From NCBI GenBank assembly GCA_000758905.1, contig JRNA01000008.1, positions 62,001 to 126,000 of the forward strand: 64,000 nt of DNA, read 5' to 3'. Source of the DNA: Clostridiales bacterium S5-A14a. GTDB taxonomy: Bacteria; Bacillota; Clostridia; Peptostreptococcales; Anaerovoracaceae. The translations under genes were made by a program, and so were the position numbers. Below are positions 26,658-39,444 of the stretch, piece after piece; the first letter of the stretch is position 1; every line of letters begins with the position of its first letter. Below the pieces are notes generated by a model. It did not search any database and was not told where the DNA came from. It was given only the letters and a program-made list of their open reading frames with translations.

Positions 26658-28076
26658 TTACTTTCCTAAACAAAATCTTTCAAATACTTTATCGATGATG
26701 TCTCCCGTTGCTGTTTCGCCAATGAGTTCACCTAAAAGCTCATAAGCGTGATTAACATCGATTTCGATAATTTCAAGTGGTTCAAAAGACTCTGTCGATG
26801 AGATTGCGTCCGAAATAGTTTTTATACTATCGTCAATAATCTTTTTGTGCCTTGCGTTAGAAATCAAGAAATTCTGTGAGTTACTAAATCCCGATGATTT
26901 GCTGTCCACAAAATCCTCAATCAATGTTTCTATCTCTTTAATTCCGGCATCGTTAATAGCCGATACTTCAGTCGCCGCCTCACCAAACTGCTCACTAACC
27001 TCTTTTGTAGAAAGCACTTTGTCATCCATATCATTTTTATTAATCAGGATAAAATGATCCCTATTTCGAATATTAGAAAAAATCTGTCTATCCTCATCAT
27101 CGATGCCACGTCCAGCATCCAATACAAAAAATATTAAATCTGCACCCTCAATTGACATCTTCGATCGCTCAACACCGATCTTCTCGACCAGATCCTCCGT
27201 ATCTCTAATGCCTGCGGTATCTGTGATAACAACCGGAATGCCCCGAACATCAAGGCTTTCCTCAATAATATCCCTAGTAGTACCTGGAATATCCGTTACT
27301 ATAGCCCTATCCTCATACAAAAGTGCATTCAACAGCGATGACTTGCCGACGTTCGGCTTACCGACAATAGCGACCCTTAGCCCTTCTCGAAGGATTCTGC
27401 CTTTTTCCGAAGATGCCGATAGGTCCTTGAGACAGCCAGCTATTTTGTGCAATTCTTTGAGAATGTTTGAGTATGTGAGTTCTTCAATATCCTCATCTGG
27501 ATAGTCGATATTTACGGTTATTTGAACAAGTAGGTCAACAAAATAGCCGCGTATCAATCGAATGTGTTCTGAAAGGCGCCCCTGAAGCTGACTCATTGCA
27601 ACGTTAAATGACATATCGGTTTTAGCCGATATCAAATCAATAACCGCTTCCGCCTGTGCTAGATCCAGTTTGCCATTTAGAAAAGCGCGCTTGGTGAATT
27701 CTCCCTTTTCTGCGGGACGGGCACCAAGGCTTATAACGGTATTCAAGATGTTTCGAAGCGGGATTATGCCACCATGACAGTTTATTTCAACTGTTTCCTC
27801 GCCTGAATAAGTCGTTGGAGGTTTCATATATGATACGAGTGCTTCGTCAATTAGATTCTGATCTTTATCGTATATTTTCCCATAGGTCATAACTCTGCTC
27901 GGAAGCATTATTCTGCCCTCAACTTTGTTCTTTAATTTTGGATTTACAGGGTCAAAAATTTTTGATAAGATTTCAAGAGATTTGTCTCCAGACAGCCTTA
28001 CAATCCCTATTCCTCCCTCACCAATAGGCGTTGAAATTGCAGCTATTGTATCGCCATCATCATATAATTTATTCAT
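26658..28076 (-). CDS. mnmE: tRNA modification GTPase MnmE
   Basis: An N-terminal folate-binding domain (DTIAAISTPIGEGGIGIVRLSG), a helical domain, an inserted Ras-like G domain (G1 GKPNVGKSS, G3 DTAG, G4 NKND) and the C-terminal CLGK with catalytic-type C469. 472 residues, normal. It acts with MnmG on tRNA U34. Two copies of the dispersed word (27439 and 27538) lie about 100 bases apart in opposite orientation within it. A terminator separates it from jag, so it starts a new transcription unit. Confidence 0.96.
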   Translation of the reverse strand: MNKLYDDGDTIAAISTPIGEGGIGIVRLSGDKSLEILSKIFDPVNPKLKNKVEGRIMLPSRVMTYGKIYDKDQNLIDEALVSYMKPPTTYSGEETVEINCHGGIIPLRNILNTVISLGARPAEKGEFTKRAFLNGKLDLAQAEAVIDLISAKTDMSFNVAMSQLQGRLSEHIRLIRGYFVDLLVQITVNIDYPDEDIEELTYSNILKELHKIAGCLKDLSASSEKGRILREGLRVAIVGKPNVGKSSLLNALLYEDRAIVTDIPGTTRDIIEESLDVRGIPVVITDTAGIRDTEDLVEKIGVERSKMSIEGADLIFFVLDAGRGIDDEDRQIFSNIRNRDHFILINKNDMDDKVLSTKEVSEQFGEAATEVSAINDAGIKEIETLIEDFVDSKSSGFSNSQNFLISNARHKKIIDDSIKTISDAISSTESFEPLEIIEIDVNHAYELLGELIGETATGDIIDKVFERFCLGK

Positions 28077-28087
28077 TTTTCCTCTTA

Positions 28088-28114
28088 TTAAAAAACCCGC
28101 AAAGTTTGCGGGTT
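28088..28114 (-). terminator. terminator after jag
   Basis: On the minus strand AACCCGCAAA pairs with TTTGCGGGTT and is followed by a run of six T. It ends the rpmH-rnpA-yidD-yidC-jag unit. Confidence 0.88.
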
Positions 28115-28119
28115 AATTG

Positions 28120-28977
28120 TTATTTAAGCTCTACTATAACCCTTCTATATGGGTCCTTGCCTTCACTTCTTGTCGTTACTCTTTGATCATCTTGAAGTGC
28201 TGTGTGAATAATTTTTCTTTCATAAGGATTCATAGGCTCAAGTTTCTGAGTTCGTCCTGTTCTTATCACTTTCCCGGCAAGTCTATGTGCAAGCTGCTCC
28301 AAAGTCTTCTCTCTTTTAGATCTATAGTTTTCAGCATCAAGTATTACTCGCTGATATTCTTCTTCATTTTTATTTAGTACAAGATTTGTAAGATACTGTA
28401 TTGAGTCCAGTGTCTGTCCTCTTTTTCCAATGATAGTGCCTGTATCCTTGCCTGATATGTCAATAAATATATAATCATTAGCTTTATAAGGAGTAAATTC
28501 CAAATCTATTCCCATCTTTTCGGTAACATCCCTTAGGAATGGTACTGCAATATTTTCTTCTGGATAAGGTACCTTCTCTGCAAGTATAACATCTATAGAA
28601 GAGGTATCTTTATTTTTTTCTTCCTTTGGAACATCGTTTTGAACAGGTTCTGTCTTTCTATCATCTTGATCGATCTCATCTTTAGTATTGTTTTTTTTCT
28701 CAGGTTTATCAAGACTTTGCTTATTGCTTTGTTTTGCAGTTTTTTCTGCTTTTTTTGGGTCGCTTTTCTTAGGTTTCTCTTTTTTTGGCTCTTCCTTCTT
28801 AGGTTCTTCCTTTATCTTAACCCTGACCAAAGCAAGCTTAGATCCGATGCCAAAAAACCCTCTAGATGGCTCTTCCAATACTTCAACATCAACCTTATCT
28901 CTAGTCGTTTTAAGTTCATCAAGGGCTAAATCTACAGCTGTATCAACATCTGTGCCCCACTTTTCAACAAATTCCAT
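28120..28977 (-). CDS. jag: Jag/KhpB RNA-binding protein
   Basis: Jag_N domain (about 1-52; VDLALDELKTTRDKVDVEVLEEPSRGFFGIGSK), then a very charged, lysine/glutamate/proline-rich linker (about 55-130), then KH (IGKRGQTLDSIQYLTNLVLNK) and R3H (MNPYERKIIHTALQDDQRVTTRSEGKDPYRRVIV) domains. KhpB works with KhpA on RNA and affects cell elongation and division in other Firmicutes. 285 residues. It follows yidC in the conserved order. Confidence 0.93.
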   Translation of the reverse strand: MEFVEKWGTDVDTAVDLALDELKTTRDKVDVEVLEEPSRGFFGIGSKLALVRVKIKEEPKKEEPKKEKPKKSDPKKAEKTAKQSNKQSLDKPEKKNNTKDEIDQDDRKTEPVQNDVPKEEKNKDTSSIDVILAEKVPYPEENIAVPFLRDVTEKMGIDLEFTPYKANDYIFIDISGKDTGTIIGKRGQTLDSIQYLTNLVLNKNEEEYQRVILDAENYRSKREKTLEQLAHRLAGKVIRTGRTQKLEPMNPYERKIIHTALQDDQRVTTRSEGKDPYRRVIVELK

Positions 28978-29022
28978 TTTATTTCCTATCTTTAAAATAT
29001 TATAAATTTATTTTAATTTCTG

Positions 29023-29724
29023 TTACGCTTTCTTAAATTTTCTCTTGTTTCTCATTTCATTTTTTAGTTTAGCAAATCTGATATTGTAGAATATCTGAAT
29101 AAACTGGCTCATGAACCAGTAAATTGCCAAACCTGCCGGGTATGATCTTGCTAGCCAGACAATCATAAGCGGGAATACAAACATCATTATCTTTTGCATT
29201 CCACCGCCTGCCATCTGTGTTCCCGGCGTACCTACTTTGTTTTGTATAAAGAAAGCAAAGAAGGTTGCAACTCCTGCCATTATTGGAAGAACCCATAAAT
29301 CCGGTTGGCTAAGATCCTTGATCCACAAAAAACTCTCATGTATTGCAAAAATCATTTTATCTGATTTTATATACAAAAGAGGGTTTCTCAAAAGTCCAAA
29401 AAGTCCCATGATAACAATCATCTGGATTACCATAGGTAAACAACCGCCTGCTGGATTTACTCCATGTTCTTTATATAACTCTGCAGTTTTTTCTCTCATC
29501 AAAACAGGATCGTTAGCATATTTGTTTTGAATATCCTTCATAAGTGGTTGCAAATCGCCCATGCTCGCCATAGACATGATTTGCTTTTTATACAAAGGAT
29601 AAAGCAGAACTTTAATGACAACTGTAATCACTATAAGAGTAATTGCATAGTTACCAATAATGTTGTATAGCTGGCTTATGACAAGTCCTAGTGGAGCTGA
29701 CATAATTCCAAATATTTTCGCCAT
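29023..29724 (-). CDS. yidC: membrane protein insertase YidC/SpoIIIJ
   Basis: A 233-residue insertase of the short Gram-positive type, without the large periplasmic domain. Core helices: LYNIIGNYAITLIVITVVIKVLLYPL with the conserved positively charged groove residue, the cytoplasmic hairpin with KEHGVNPAGGCLPMVIQ, and three further helices ending in NIRFAKLKNE. A basic tail (MRNKRKFKKA) is present for ribosome contact. No lipobox is seen at the N-terminus. Strong GGAGGAAG site. Confidence 0.93.
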   Translation of the reverse strand: MAKIFGIMSAPLGLVISQLYNIIGNYAITLIVITVVIKVLLYPLYKKQIMSMASMGDLQPLMKDIQNKYANDPVLMREKTAELYKEHGVNPAGGCLPMVIQMIVIMGLFGLLRNPLLYIKSDKMIFAIHESFLWIKDLSQPDLWVLPIMAGVATFFAFFIQNKVGTPGTQMAGGGMQKIMMFVFPLMIVWLARSYPAGLAIYWFMSQFIQIFYNIRFAKLKNEMRNKRKFKKA

Positions 29725-29741
29725 TTAATAAACTTCCTCCG

Positions 29742-29978
29742 TTATTTCAAAGGATCGTATCCACCTGGATTCCAAGGATGACATCTTAGTATTCTCCTCA
29801 TTCCCAAATACGTTCCTTTGACAAGTCCATACTTTCTTAATGCTTGCAAAAAATAAGTTGAACAAGTTGGATAAAATCTGCATGTTGCAGGTGTAAGAGG
29901 CGATATGAAGATTTGATAAAATCTTATTATTATAATAAGAGGTAAGCAGGTTAATTTTCTAAAACTAAATTTGTTCAT
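29742..29978 (-). CDS. yidD: membrane protein insertion efficiency factor YidD
   Basis: A 78-residue protein with the full family pattern: [23 protein letters not shown] and [30 protein letters not shown]. Conserved cysteines and prolines are all present. It overlaps the rnpA end by 14 bases and precedes yidC, the classic arrangement. Confidence 0.95.
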   Translation of the reverse strand: MNKFSFRKLTCLPLIIIIRFYQIFISPLTPATCRFYPTCSTYFLQALRKYGLVKGTYLGMRRILRCHPWNPGGYDPLK

Positions 29979-30309
29979 TTAGAATTCCACTCCTCTTAAT
30001 TGCTGATTTAACAGAACGACTCACATCGCTATACGACCTACCGTTTATAGTATTTCTTGCTATAAAAATATAGTCATAACCGCATGGCAGCTTGAAATCG
30101 AGAAGTCTAATACTTTCCTTCATAAGCCTTCGCGCTCTATTCCTCTTTACGCTATTTCCAACTTTTTTGCTTGCTAAAAAGGCTGTTCGACTATAATCTT
30201 GATTGTTTTTCTTAAAAAACAAAACAACATATCTGTCCCCTATAGATTTACCTTTACTATAAATCCTAGAAAAATCCTTTTTATTTCGCAAAACTGTTTT
30301 CTTTAACAT
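29965..30309 (-). CDS. rnpA: ribonuclease P protein component
   Basis: Protein subunit of RNase P (tRNA 5' maturation). RNR signature in [16 protein letters not shown], with N-terminal [16 protein letters not shown]. The start at 30309 gives [13 protein letters not shown], the normal N-terminus, 114 residues. It lies 4 bases after the rpmH stop, so translation is coupled; there is little Shine-Dalgarno sequence. A longer frame from 30363 would read through rpmH out of frame and is not used. Confidence 0.93.
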   Translation of the reverse strand: MLKKTVLRNKKDFSRIYSKGKSIGDRYVVLFFKKNNQDYSRTAFLASKKVGNSVKRNRARRLMKESIRLLDFKLPCGYDYIFIARNTINGRSYSDVSRSVKSAIKRSGILNEQI

Positions 30310-30313
30310 TATA

Positions 30314-30448
30314 TTATGCAGTAAGTTTCTTTCTTCCTCTTGCTCTTCTTCTCTTAAGAACATTTCTGCCGTTCTTAGTCTTCATTCTTTTTCTAAAACC
30401 GTGTTCCTTTAGTCTCTGCCTCTTTTTAGGCTGATAAGTTCTCTTCAT
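30314..30448 (-). CDS. rpmH: 50S ribosomal protein L34
   Basis: A 44-residue basic protein. It begins [20 protein letters not shown] and ends GRKKLTA, a full-length match to L34. GGAGGA lies before the ATG. It is the first gene of the leftward operon and has a consensus promoter upstream. Confidence 0.97.
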   Translation of the reverse strand: MKRTYQPKKRQRLKEHGFRKRMKTKNGRNVLKRRRARGRKKLTA

Positions 30449-30512
30449 TTTCTTCCTCCAAAATTTCTAAATATATGATATGCGCAATCTAAATTACAAT
30501 ATGCGCCCTAAT

Positions 30513-30541
30513 ATTATACTCGTATACCCCTCCTAAGTCAA
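30513..30541 (-). promoter_or_regulatory. rpmH operon promoter
   Basis: On the minus strand TTGACT (30541-30536), a 17-base spacer and TATAAT (30518-30513). The leader then carries two ATATGCGC repeats about 28 bases apart. Confidence 0.8.
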
Positions 30542-30881
30542 ATTTTTGTAATTTTATATATTTTGCTGATAATAAATAATATTTAGCCATATTATGTTTG
30601 ATAGGTCTTATTAAAAACATAACAAAATAGATTAAATCTAAAAAATATTAACTTTTTTAAAATAAAAATTAATAAAATATTTATCCACATTGTGTTTATA
30701 AACCTATGTTAATTATGTTAATAACTCTAATTTAGACTGCGTTTCAAGCGTATATTGTTCTAATTTATATGTGGATAATTCTTATTTTTTCTCTTTTGTG
30801 TGGATAACTTGGAAATATTGCAATTTATCCATATTTTTTGTAAAATACTAATATAAGATTTATAGGAAGTGAATATAGAGA
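30542..30881. other. oriC: oriC, upstream DnaA-box cluster
   Basis: A very AT-rich stretch without genes between the rpmH promoter and dnaA. DnaA boxes: TTATCCACA at 30681-30689, TGTGGATAA at 30770-30778 and 30799-30807, and a one-mismatch TTATCCATA at 30825-30833. The AT-rich part 30541-30680 contains mostly A and T runs. The gene order dnaA-dnaN and the boxes identify it as the origin region; it may also autoregulate dnaA. Confidence 0.88.
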
Positions 30882-32258
30882 ATGATATCTGAACCAAACA
30901 GCGTATGGATTCGCGTTAAAGATAATCTTAGAGAATTGATTCCGTCACCTAGCTATGAAACTTTTATTAAACCTGTTACATTAAATTGCATAGATGAAGA
31001 TATATTTATTTTTTATCTTGAAGTTCCCGATAATATCGATTTAGATATTGTAAATAGGTACAAAATAAGACTTGAATCAATTATTCAAAAGCAAACTGGA
31101 ACTGCTTATAAGGTTATTACAAAGCACAAAAGTGAATATGGTAATAATAGTAACCAACATTTAAAAAGAAGTAGCAATGTTGGGAATTTTGATGTTTTAA
31201 AAATAGAACCTGATTCAAAAGCTTATGACGAATATTTCATTCCTTCATATACATTTGATAATTTTGTAGAAGGATCCTGCAATAAGGTCGCATGTGCTGC
31301 TGCTCACGCTGTTGCTGAAAATCCTTCTCAAGCGTACAATCCACTATATATTTACGGAAAATCCGGACTTGGAAAAACTCATTTAATAAATGCTATTGGC
31401 CTCTATATTCAAGAAACAAGACCAGAGTTAAATGTAATATATGTTACTTCTGAAACATTTACAAATGAATGTACTCATGCCATAAAACAAAATAAAATGA
31501 ATGAATTCAAAAGAAAATACAGGAAAGCTGATGTTTTGTTAATAGATGACATTCAATTTCTAGAAAACAAGGATACAACTCAAGAAGAATTTTTCCACAC
31601 TTTCAATGAATTATATAAATATGAAAAACAAATAATAATCTCAAGCGATAGGCCGCCTCAAAGACTTACAAGACTTGATGAAAGGCTTAGATCCAGGTTT
31701 GCTTGGAAGATGATGGCTGATATCCAACCTGCGGATTATGAAACAAGAATAGCAATACTTATGAAAAAGGCTGAAAGTAAAGGTATTGAAATTACTGATG
31801 ATGTTTATGACGTAATTAAACTTGTAGCAGAAAGTATAACAGATAATATTAGAAACCTTGAGGGTGCATTTAATAGAATTATAAGTTTTTCAGTTCTTCT
31901 TAATAGAAATATTGATGTTACATTTGCAAACGATATTTTAAAAGATATTGTTACATCTAAATCTGTACTTCCTACTCCAGAAAAAATCAAGCAGATTGTG
32001 TGCAATCACTTTGACATCGGCCTTGATGAAATGGAAGGAGCAAAGAGAACTAATAGAATTGCATATCCTAGACAAATTGCAATGTATATTTCTAGAGAAA
32101 TTACAGATTATTCTCTGCCTAAAATAGGAAGATGTTTCGGTGGTAGACATTATTCAACAGTTATACATGCTCATGAAAAAATCCAAAAAAAAATAAAGGA
32201 TGATGAAACACTTAAGGGAATTGTAGATTTATTAATTGAAAAATCTAAAGAAAGATAA
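30882..32258 (+). CDS. dnaA: chromosomal replication initiator DnaA
   Basis: Domain I (1-85), short linker, AAA+ domain III with Walker A IYGKSGLGKTHL and Walker B VLLIDDIQFLENK, sensor I ISSDRPP, and domain IV with the signature GRCFGGRHYSTV that binds DnaA boxes. 458 residues, normal. AGGAAG precedes the ATG. Boxes on both sides of the gene suggest autoregulation and a bipartite origin. Confidence 0.97.
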   Translation: MISEPNSVWIRVKDNLRELIPSPSYETFIKPVTLNCIDEDIFIFYLEVPDNIDLDIVNRYKIRLESIIQKQTGTAYKVITKHKSEYGNNSNQHLKRSSNVGNFDVLKIEPDSKAYDEYFIPSYTFDNFVEGSCNKVACAAAHAVAENPSQAYNPLYIYGKSGLGKTHLINAIGLYIQETRPELNVIYVTSETFTNECTHAIKQNKMNEFKRKYRKADVLLIDDIQFLENKDTTQEEFFHTFNELYKYEKQIIISSDRPPQRLTRLDERLRSRFAWKMMADIQPADYETRIAILMKKAESKGIEITDDVYDVIKLVAESITDNIRNLEGAFNRIISFSVLLNRNIDVTFANDILKDIVTSKSVLPTPEKIKQIVCNHFDIGLDEMEGAKRTNRIAYPRQIAMYISREITDYSLPKIGRCFGGRHYSTVIHAHEKIQKKIKDDETLKGIVDLLIEKSKER

Positions 32259-32310
32259 AATTATTTAAGATATTTTCTTACATAAGTCAAAATTTTAAAA
32301 TTTATTAATA

Positions 32311-32447
32311 TCAAATGTGGAAACTTATCCTTATCTTTTGTGGATAAAAAATGTTAGAATTAAGGGTGTATTGATAGTTATCCATATTATCCACATAACC
32401 TACTACTACAACTACAAATAATAAAATATAAAATAAAGGAGTTACGA
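32311..32447. other. oriC: oriC, downstream DnaA boxes and DnaA-trio-like unwinding site
   Basis: TGTGGATAA (32339-32347), TTATCCATA (32378-32386, one mismatch) and TTATCCACA (32387-32395) are followed after four bases by CTACTACTACAACTACAA (32400-32417) and then AT-only sequence. On the minus strand that tract reads as repeated 3'-GAT-5' triplets, the pattern of Bacillus DnaA-trios next to the unwinding element. The dnaN ribosome-binding site AAAGGAG closes the region. Confidence 0.8.
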
Positions 32448-33554
32448 ATGAAATTCTCTTGTAATCAAAGTAAATTATCAAAATCATTAAATATAATTTC
32501 AAAGGCAATATCTACAAGAACAACAATGCCTATTCTTAAGGGTATTCTTCTTGAAGTAGAAGATGGAATGCTAACTCTGACAGCATCCGATCTTGATATT
32601 TCAGTAATAAGAAAAATGAAAGTTGATTCTTCTGAAAATGGAAAAATAGTTGTAAATGCTAAAATATTTACAGATATAATAAGAAAATTACCTTCAGCTG
32701 ATATAGAATTTGTTGTAGATGATAGCAATAAGATGGAAATTAAATGCCTTAATACAGATTTTGAAATTATTTGCATTTCACCAGATGAATTTCCAAGTAT
32801 TTATAGGGAAAATTTTGATGATGCTATCAGTTTTCACAAAGAAACATTTAAAGAGCTTATTAGAAGAACACAATTTGCTGCTCATCCAGATGAAACAAGA
32901 GGAATAATAAGCGGCATTTTGATAGAAATGAACAAAGAATATCTTAAGATGGTTGCAATTGATGGGTATAGAATGGCTATAAATAAGGCTGTTACTAACA
33001 TTGATAGCGAACAAAAATTTGTAATATCTGCAAGAATAATGGGTGAATTATCAAAGATAATAAACGATTCTCAAGATGAATCAGATATTATAAAAATTAA
33101 GAAAAATGGAAAAAGCTTAGCTGCTCTTATAGGAAATAACGAAGTTAATTTAAGGATAATAGATGGCGAATTTCTTCAGTATAATGAAATGGTTCCTACA
33201 GAAAGCAGTATACATGTAAAATTAAATAGAAAAAGTTTAAATGAAGCTATTGATAGAGCATCTATATTTACAATTGAAGGTCAAAATAATTTAATAAAAT
33301 TAAATATAAAAGATCAAAATATGAAAATTTCCTCAAAATCACAAGAAGGAAGCGTAGTTGAGGAAGTTATGATAGAAAAAACGGGTCAGGACATAGAAAT
33401 AGGATTTAATGCAAAATACTTGATAGATATTCTTAAAGTTATAGAAGACGACGAAATTATGTTATACTTTAATTCACCTGTTACTCCTTGTGTTGTAACA
33501 CCTATTGATGGAGATGACTATCTATTCTTAGTTCTTCCAGTTAGAGTTAAATAA
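32448..33554 (+). CDS. dnaN: DNA polymerase III beta sliding clamp
   Basis: A 368-residue clamp subunit with three repeated domains, opening MKFSCNQSKLSKSLNIISKAI and ending FLVLPVRVK, the usual C-terminus. TRTTMPILKGILLEV and RDEFPSIY-like DEFPSIYREN segments are typical. The dnaN stop is directly followed by the recF ATG. Confidence 0.97.
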   Translation: MKFSCNQSKLSKSLNIISKAISTRTTMPILKGILLEVEDGMLTLTASDLDISVIRKMKVDSSENGKIVVNAKIFTDIIRKLPSADIEFVVDDSNKMEIKCLNTDFEIICISPDEFPSIYRENFDDAISFHKETFKELIRRTQFAAHPDETRGIISGILIEMNKEYLKMVAIDGYRMAINKAVTNIDSEQKFVISARIMGELSKIINDSQDESDIIKIKKNGKSLAALIGNNEVNLRIIDGEFLQYNEMVPTESSIHVKLNRKSLNEAIDRASIFTIEGQNNLIKLNIKDQNMKISSKSQEGSVVEEVMIEKTGQDIEIGFNAKYLIDILKVIEDDEIMLYFNSPVTPCVVTPIDGDDYLFLVLPVRVK

Positions 33555-36558
<3,004 letters not shown>

Positions 36559-36578
36559 GGAGAATTGGAGATTTATAG

Positions 36579-39071
36579 ATGTCAACACTTGTAGAAGATA
36601 CAAAGATGATACAGCACGAAATTCATGAAGAAATGAAGAAATCTTACATAGATTACGCAATGAGTGTAATTGTAGGACGTGCATTACCTGATGTAAGAGA
36701 TGGTCTAAAGCCAGTACATAGACGTATTCTTTACGGAATGAGTCAACTTGGAGTTACGCCAGATAAGCCTTTTAAGAAGTCGGCAAGAATTGTCGGAGAG
36801 GTAATGGGTAAATACCATCCTCATGGAGATAGTTCTATATATGATGCGATGGTTAGAATGGCCCAAGACTTTTCAATACGATATATGCTTGTTGATGGCC
36901 ACGGAAACTTCGGTTCCGTAGATGGAGATGGCGCTGCGGCAATGAGGTATACAGAGGCTAGGATGACGCCTTTTGCATTGCAGATGCTTAGAGATATAGA
37001 AAAAGAAACAGTCGACTTCATGCCTAATTTTGATGAGGAAGAAGAAGAACCGGTTGTGCTTCCAAGCAGATTCCCAAATCTTTTGGTAAATGGTTCAAAC
37101 GGAATCGCAGTAGGTATGGCAACGTCAATACCACCCCACAACCTAAGGGATGTTATCGATGCTACTATTTTGCTCATAGATAAAAAAGATGCAACAGTAG
37201 ATGACCTCATTAAAATTGTTAAGGCTCCAGACTTTCCAACAGGAGCACATATACTTGGAAGACAGGGTGCAAGACAGGCATACAAAACAGGAACAGGCAA
37301 GGTTCAGGTTCGTGCAAAGTGCGAGATTGAGGAAACAAAGGGTGGTAAATACCAGATAATTGTTTCTGAAATTCCTTATCAGGTAAACAAAGCAAGACTT
37401 ATCGAAAAAATAGCTGAACTCGTTAAGGAAAAGCGAGTTGACGGGATTTCTGCTATACGTGATGAGTCAAACCGTAAGGGTATGAGGATAGTAATAGAGC
37501 TTAAGAGAGATGCAAATCCGCAAATTACTCTAAATAGGCTTTATAAGCATACGCAGTTACAATTCAGCTATAGCATGATCATGCTCGCACTTGTAGATGG
37601 TGAGCCAAAAATTTTAAATCTTTACGATATACTCAGTGAATATCTGAACTTCCAAAAAGAGATAATTACAAGAAGAACACAGTTTGATTTAAAGAAGGCA
37701 GAAGCAAGGGCTCATATACTTGAAGGATATAGAATTGCACTTGATAATATTGACGAAATCATCAAAATAATTAGGGCAAGTTACAACGATGCAAAGGAGA
37801 AGCTGATTGAAAGATTTGGTTTTTCTGATATTCAGGCACAGGCTATTTTGGACATGAGGCTTGCAAGGCTTCAAGGTCTTGAGCGCGAGAAAATCGAAAA
37901 AGAGTATGCTGAATTGATGGAAAAAATAGCATATTTCAAAGCTATTTTGTCGGATGAAACTCTGCTAATGGGAGTAATTAAAGAAGAACTTCAGGAAATC
38001 AGAGAAAAATACGGCGATAACCGTCGCAGCAAAATAGTGGCAGCTGAAGACGAATTCGACGATGAGGATTTAATAGAGGAAGAGAGTGTGGCTGTTACGC
38101 TTACACATCTTGGATATATCAAAAGAGTTCCGGCAGATACCTATAAAGCCCAGAGAAGAGGTGGGAAGGGAATAACAGGAATAACGACAAGAGAAAATGA
38201 TTTTGTTAAAGACCTGATTATGACCTCAACTCACGATTATCTTTTGTTCTTTACAGATACAGGTAAGGTGCATAAACTTAAGGCTTATGAGATACCTGAG
38301 GCATCAAGGACGGCAAAGGGAACACCTGCAGTAAATCTTTTAAATCTGATGCAGAAGGAGAGAATTACTGCTATAATTCCAGTATCGCAATTTGACGATG
38401 AGAACTATTTGATAATGGTTACAAAGAATGGAACAATCAAGAAAACTGCTTTGTCGCAATTTGATACAAATAGGAAAAACGGTCTAATAGCAATCAATTT
38501 GAAAGATGATGACAGTTTAATTGGCGTTAGAGAAACTTGTGGCGACGATAACATTATTCTCGTTACAAGGAAAGGCAAGTGTATCTCATTCTCAGAAAAA
38601 GACGTAAGGAGCATGGGAAGAATAGCAGCGGGCGTAAGAGGAATTAAACTCGATAAGGCGGACACCGTTGTTGATATGGATATTTTGGAGAATGACAAAG
38701 AGATACTTGTCGTAACTCAGAACGGATATGGCAAGAGGACACCAGTTAAAGACTATACTATTCAGGCAAGAGGTGGAAAGGGCGTTCTTACATATAACAA
38801 GAGCAAGTTCTCAAAGACAGGAGAGCTAATAGGCGCCAAGGTTGTAGACGAAGATGATGAAATACTTCTTATCAATTCAGATGGTATAATTATTAGAATT
38901 AGAGCAGAAGAAGTTTCTAAACTAAGCAGATCAACGCAGGGTGTTAAGATCATGAGGGTCGATGATGACGCAAATATTGTTGCGATGGCCAAGGTGATCA
39001 AAGAGGATGATACAAATCAGGAGAAGGACGAAGATGGACAAATTAAGTTTGAAGATTCCAGGAAAGCCTGA
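36579..39071 (+). CDS. gyrA: DNA gyrase subunit A
   Basis: Catalytic Y124 in [11 protein letters not shown]. The quinolone-resistance region reads [10 protein letters not shown], with serine and aspartate at the positions of E. coli S83 and D87, i.e. the susceptible type. The six-bladed C-terminal domain contains the GyrA box QRRGGKG and ends in an acidic tail. 830 residues. The gene follows gyrB by 20 bases, and its last 38 bases overlap the RsbW-like gene. Confidence 0.97.
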   Translation: MSTLVEDTKMIQHEIHEEMKKSYIDYAMSVIVGRALPDVRDGLKPVHRRILYGMSQLGVTPDKPFKKSARIVGEVMGKYHPHGDSSIYDAMVRMAQDFSIRYMLVDGHGNFGSVDGDGAAAMRYTEARMTPFALQMLRDIEKETVDFMPNFDEEEEEPVVLPSRFPNLLVNGSNGIAVGMATSIPPHNLRDVIDATILLIDKKDATVDDLIKIVKAPDFPTGAHILGRQGARQAYKTGTGKVQVRAKCEIEETKGGKYQIIVSEIPYQVNKARLIEKIAELVKEKRVDGISAIRDESNRKGMRIVIELKRDANPQITLNRLYKHTQLQFSYSMIMLALVDGEPKILNLYDILSEYLNFQKEIITRRTQFDLKKAEARAHILEGYRIALDNIDEIIKIIRASYNDAKEKLIERFGFSDIQAQAILDMRLARLQGLEREKIEKEYAELMEKIAYFKAILSDETLLMGVIKEELQEIREKYGDNRRSKIVAAEDEFDDEDLIEEESVAVTLTHLGYIKRVPADTYKAQRRGGKGITGITTRENDFVKDLIMTSTHDYLLFFTDTGKVHKLKAYEIPEASRTAKGTPAVNLLNLMQKERITAIIPVSQFDDENYLIMVTKNGTIKKTALSQFDTNRKNGLIAINLKDDDSLIGVRETCGDDNIILVTRKGKCISFSEKDVRSMGRIAAGVRGIKLDKADTVVDMDILENDKEILVVTQNGYGKRTPVKDYTIQARGGKGVLTYNKSKFSKTGELIGAKVVDEDDEILLINSDGIIIRIRAEEVSKLSRSTQGVKIMRVDDDANIVAMAKVIKEDDTNQEKDEDGQIKFEDSRKA

Positions 39072-39444
39072 ATACATTAAGGGCACCAGGCTTTTTATAG
39101 GTTCTGTCGCTGCAAATGCGGGCTTTGACGTTGAGCAGTGTGAGGATCTTAAGACAGCTGTATCTGAGGCATGCAAAAATATATCCTGCCATGGTTCTTT
39201 AGGGTTTTCTGACGAATATGAAGTGGTATGCTTACTAGAACAGAACAAAATAATGGTTACCGTGACTGATTTGTCAGATTCTCATCAGATAGAAAAATTG
39301 AACAAGCCTTGTAAACATTGTCCTAAAGAAGGTGATTTAAGCATATTTATAATAAGATCTCTTGTTGATGAACTTGAATTTGGGAATAACGAGGATGGAT
39401 TAAAATATATTACCATGGTGAAAAGGCATGACAGCAAAAACTAA
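39034..39444 (+). CDS. RsbW/SpoIIAB-like anti-sigma factor kinase
   Basis: A 136-residue GHKL-type serine kinase. The N box is [14 protein letters not shown]; a shorter glycine-containing ATP-lid region and [20 protein letters not shown] near the C-terminus fit RsbW/SpoIIAB. It should bind and block the sigma factor encoded next (17-base overlap). The ATG at 39034 starts [17 protein letters not shown], the usual first strand, and lies within gyrA with GGAG upstream. No RsbV/SpoIIAA anti-anti-sigma gene is adjacent, which is unusual. Confidence 0.85.
   Translation: MDKLSLKIPGKPEYIKGTRLFIGSVAANAGFDVEQCEDLKTAVSEACKNISCHGSLGFSDEYEVVCLLEQNKIMVTVTDLSDSHQIEKLNKPCKHCPKEGDLSIFIIRSLVDELEFGNNEDGLKYITMVKRHDSKN

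Noticed and set aside
27439-27547. the opposed word pair as a transcription terminator
   Set aside because: The copies are about 100 bases apart inside mnmE without a T tract, so a Neisseria-style uptake-sequence terminator is unlikely here.
30310-30363. longer N-terminus for the RNase P protein from 30363
   Set aside because: It would be read from within rpmH in another frame, is glutamate-rich and unlike the family. The ATG at 30309 gives the normal N-terminus.
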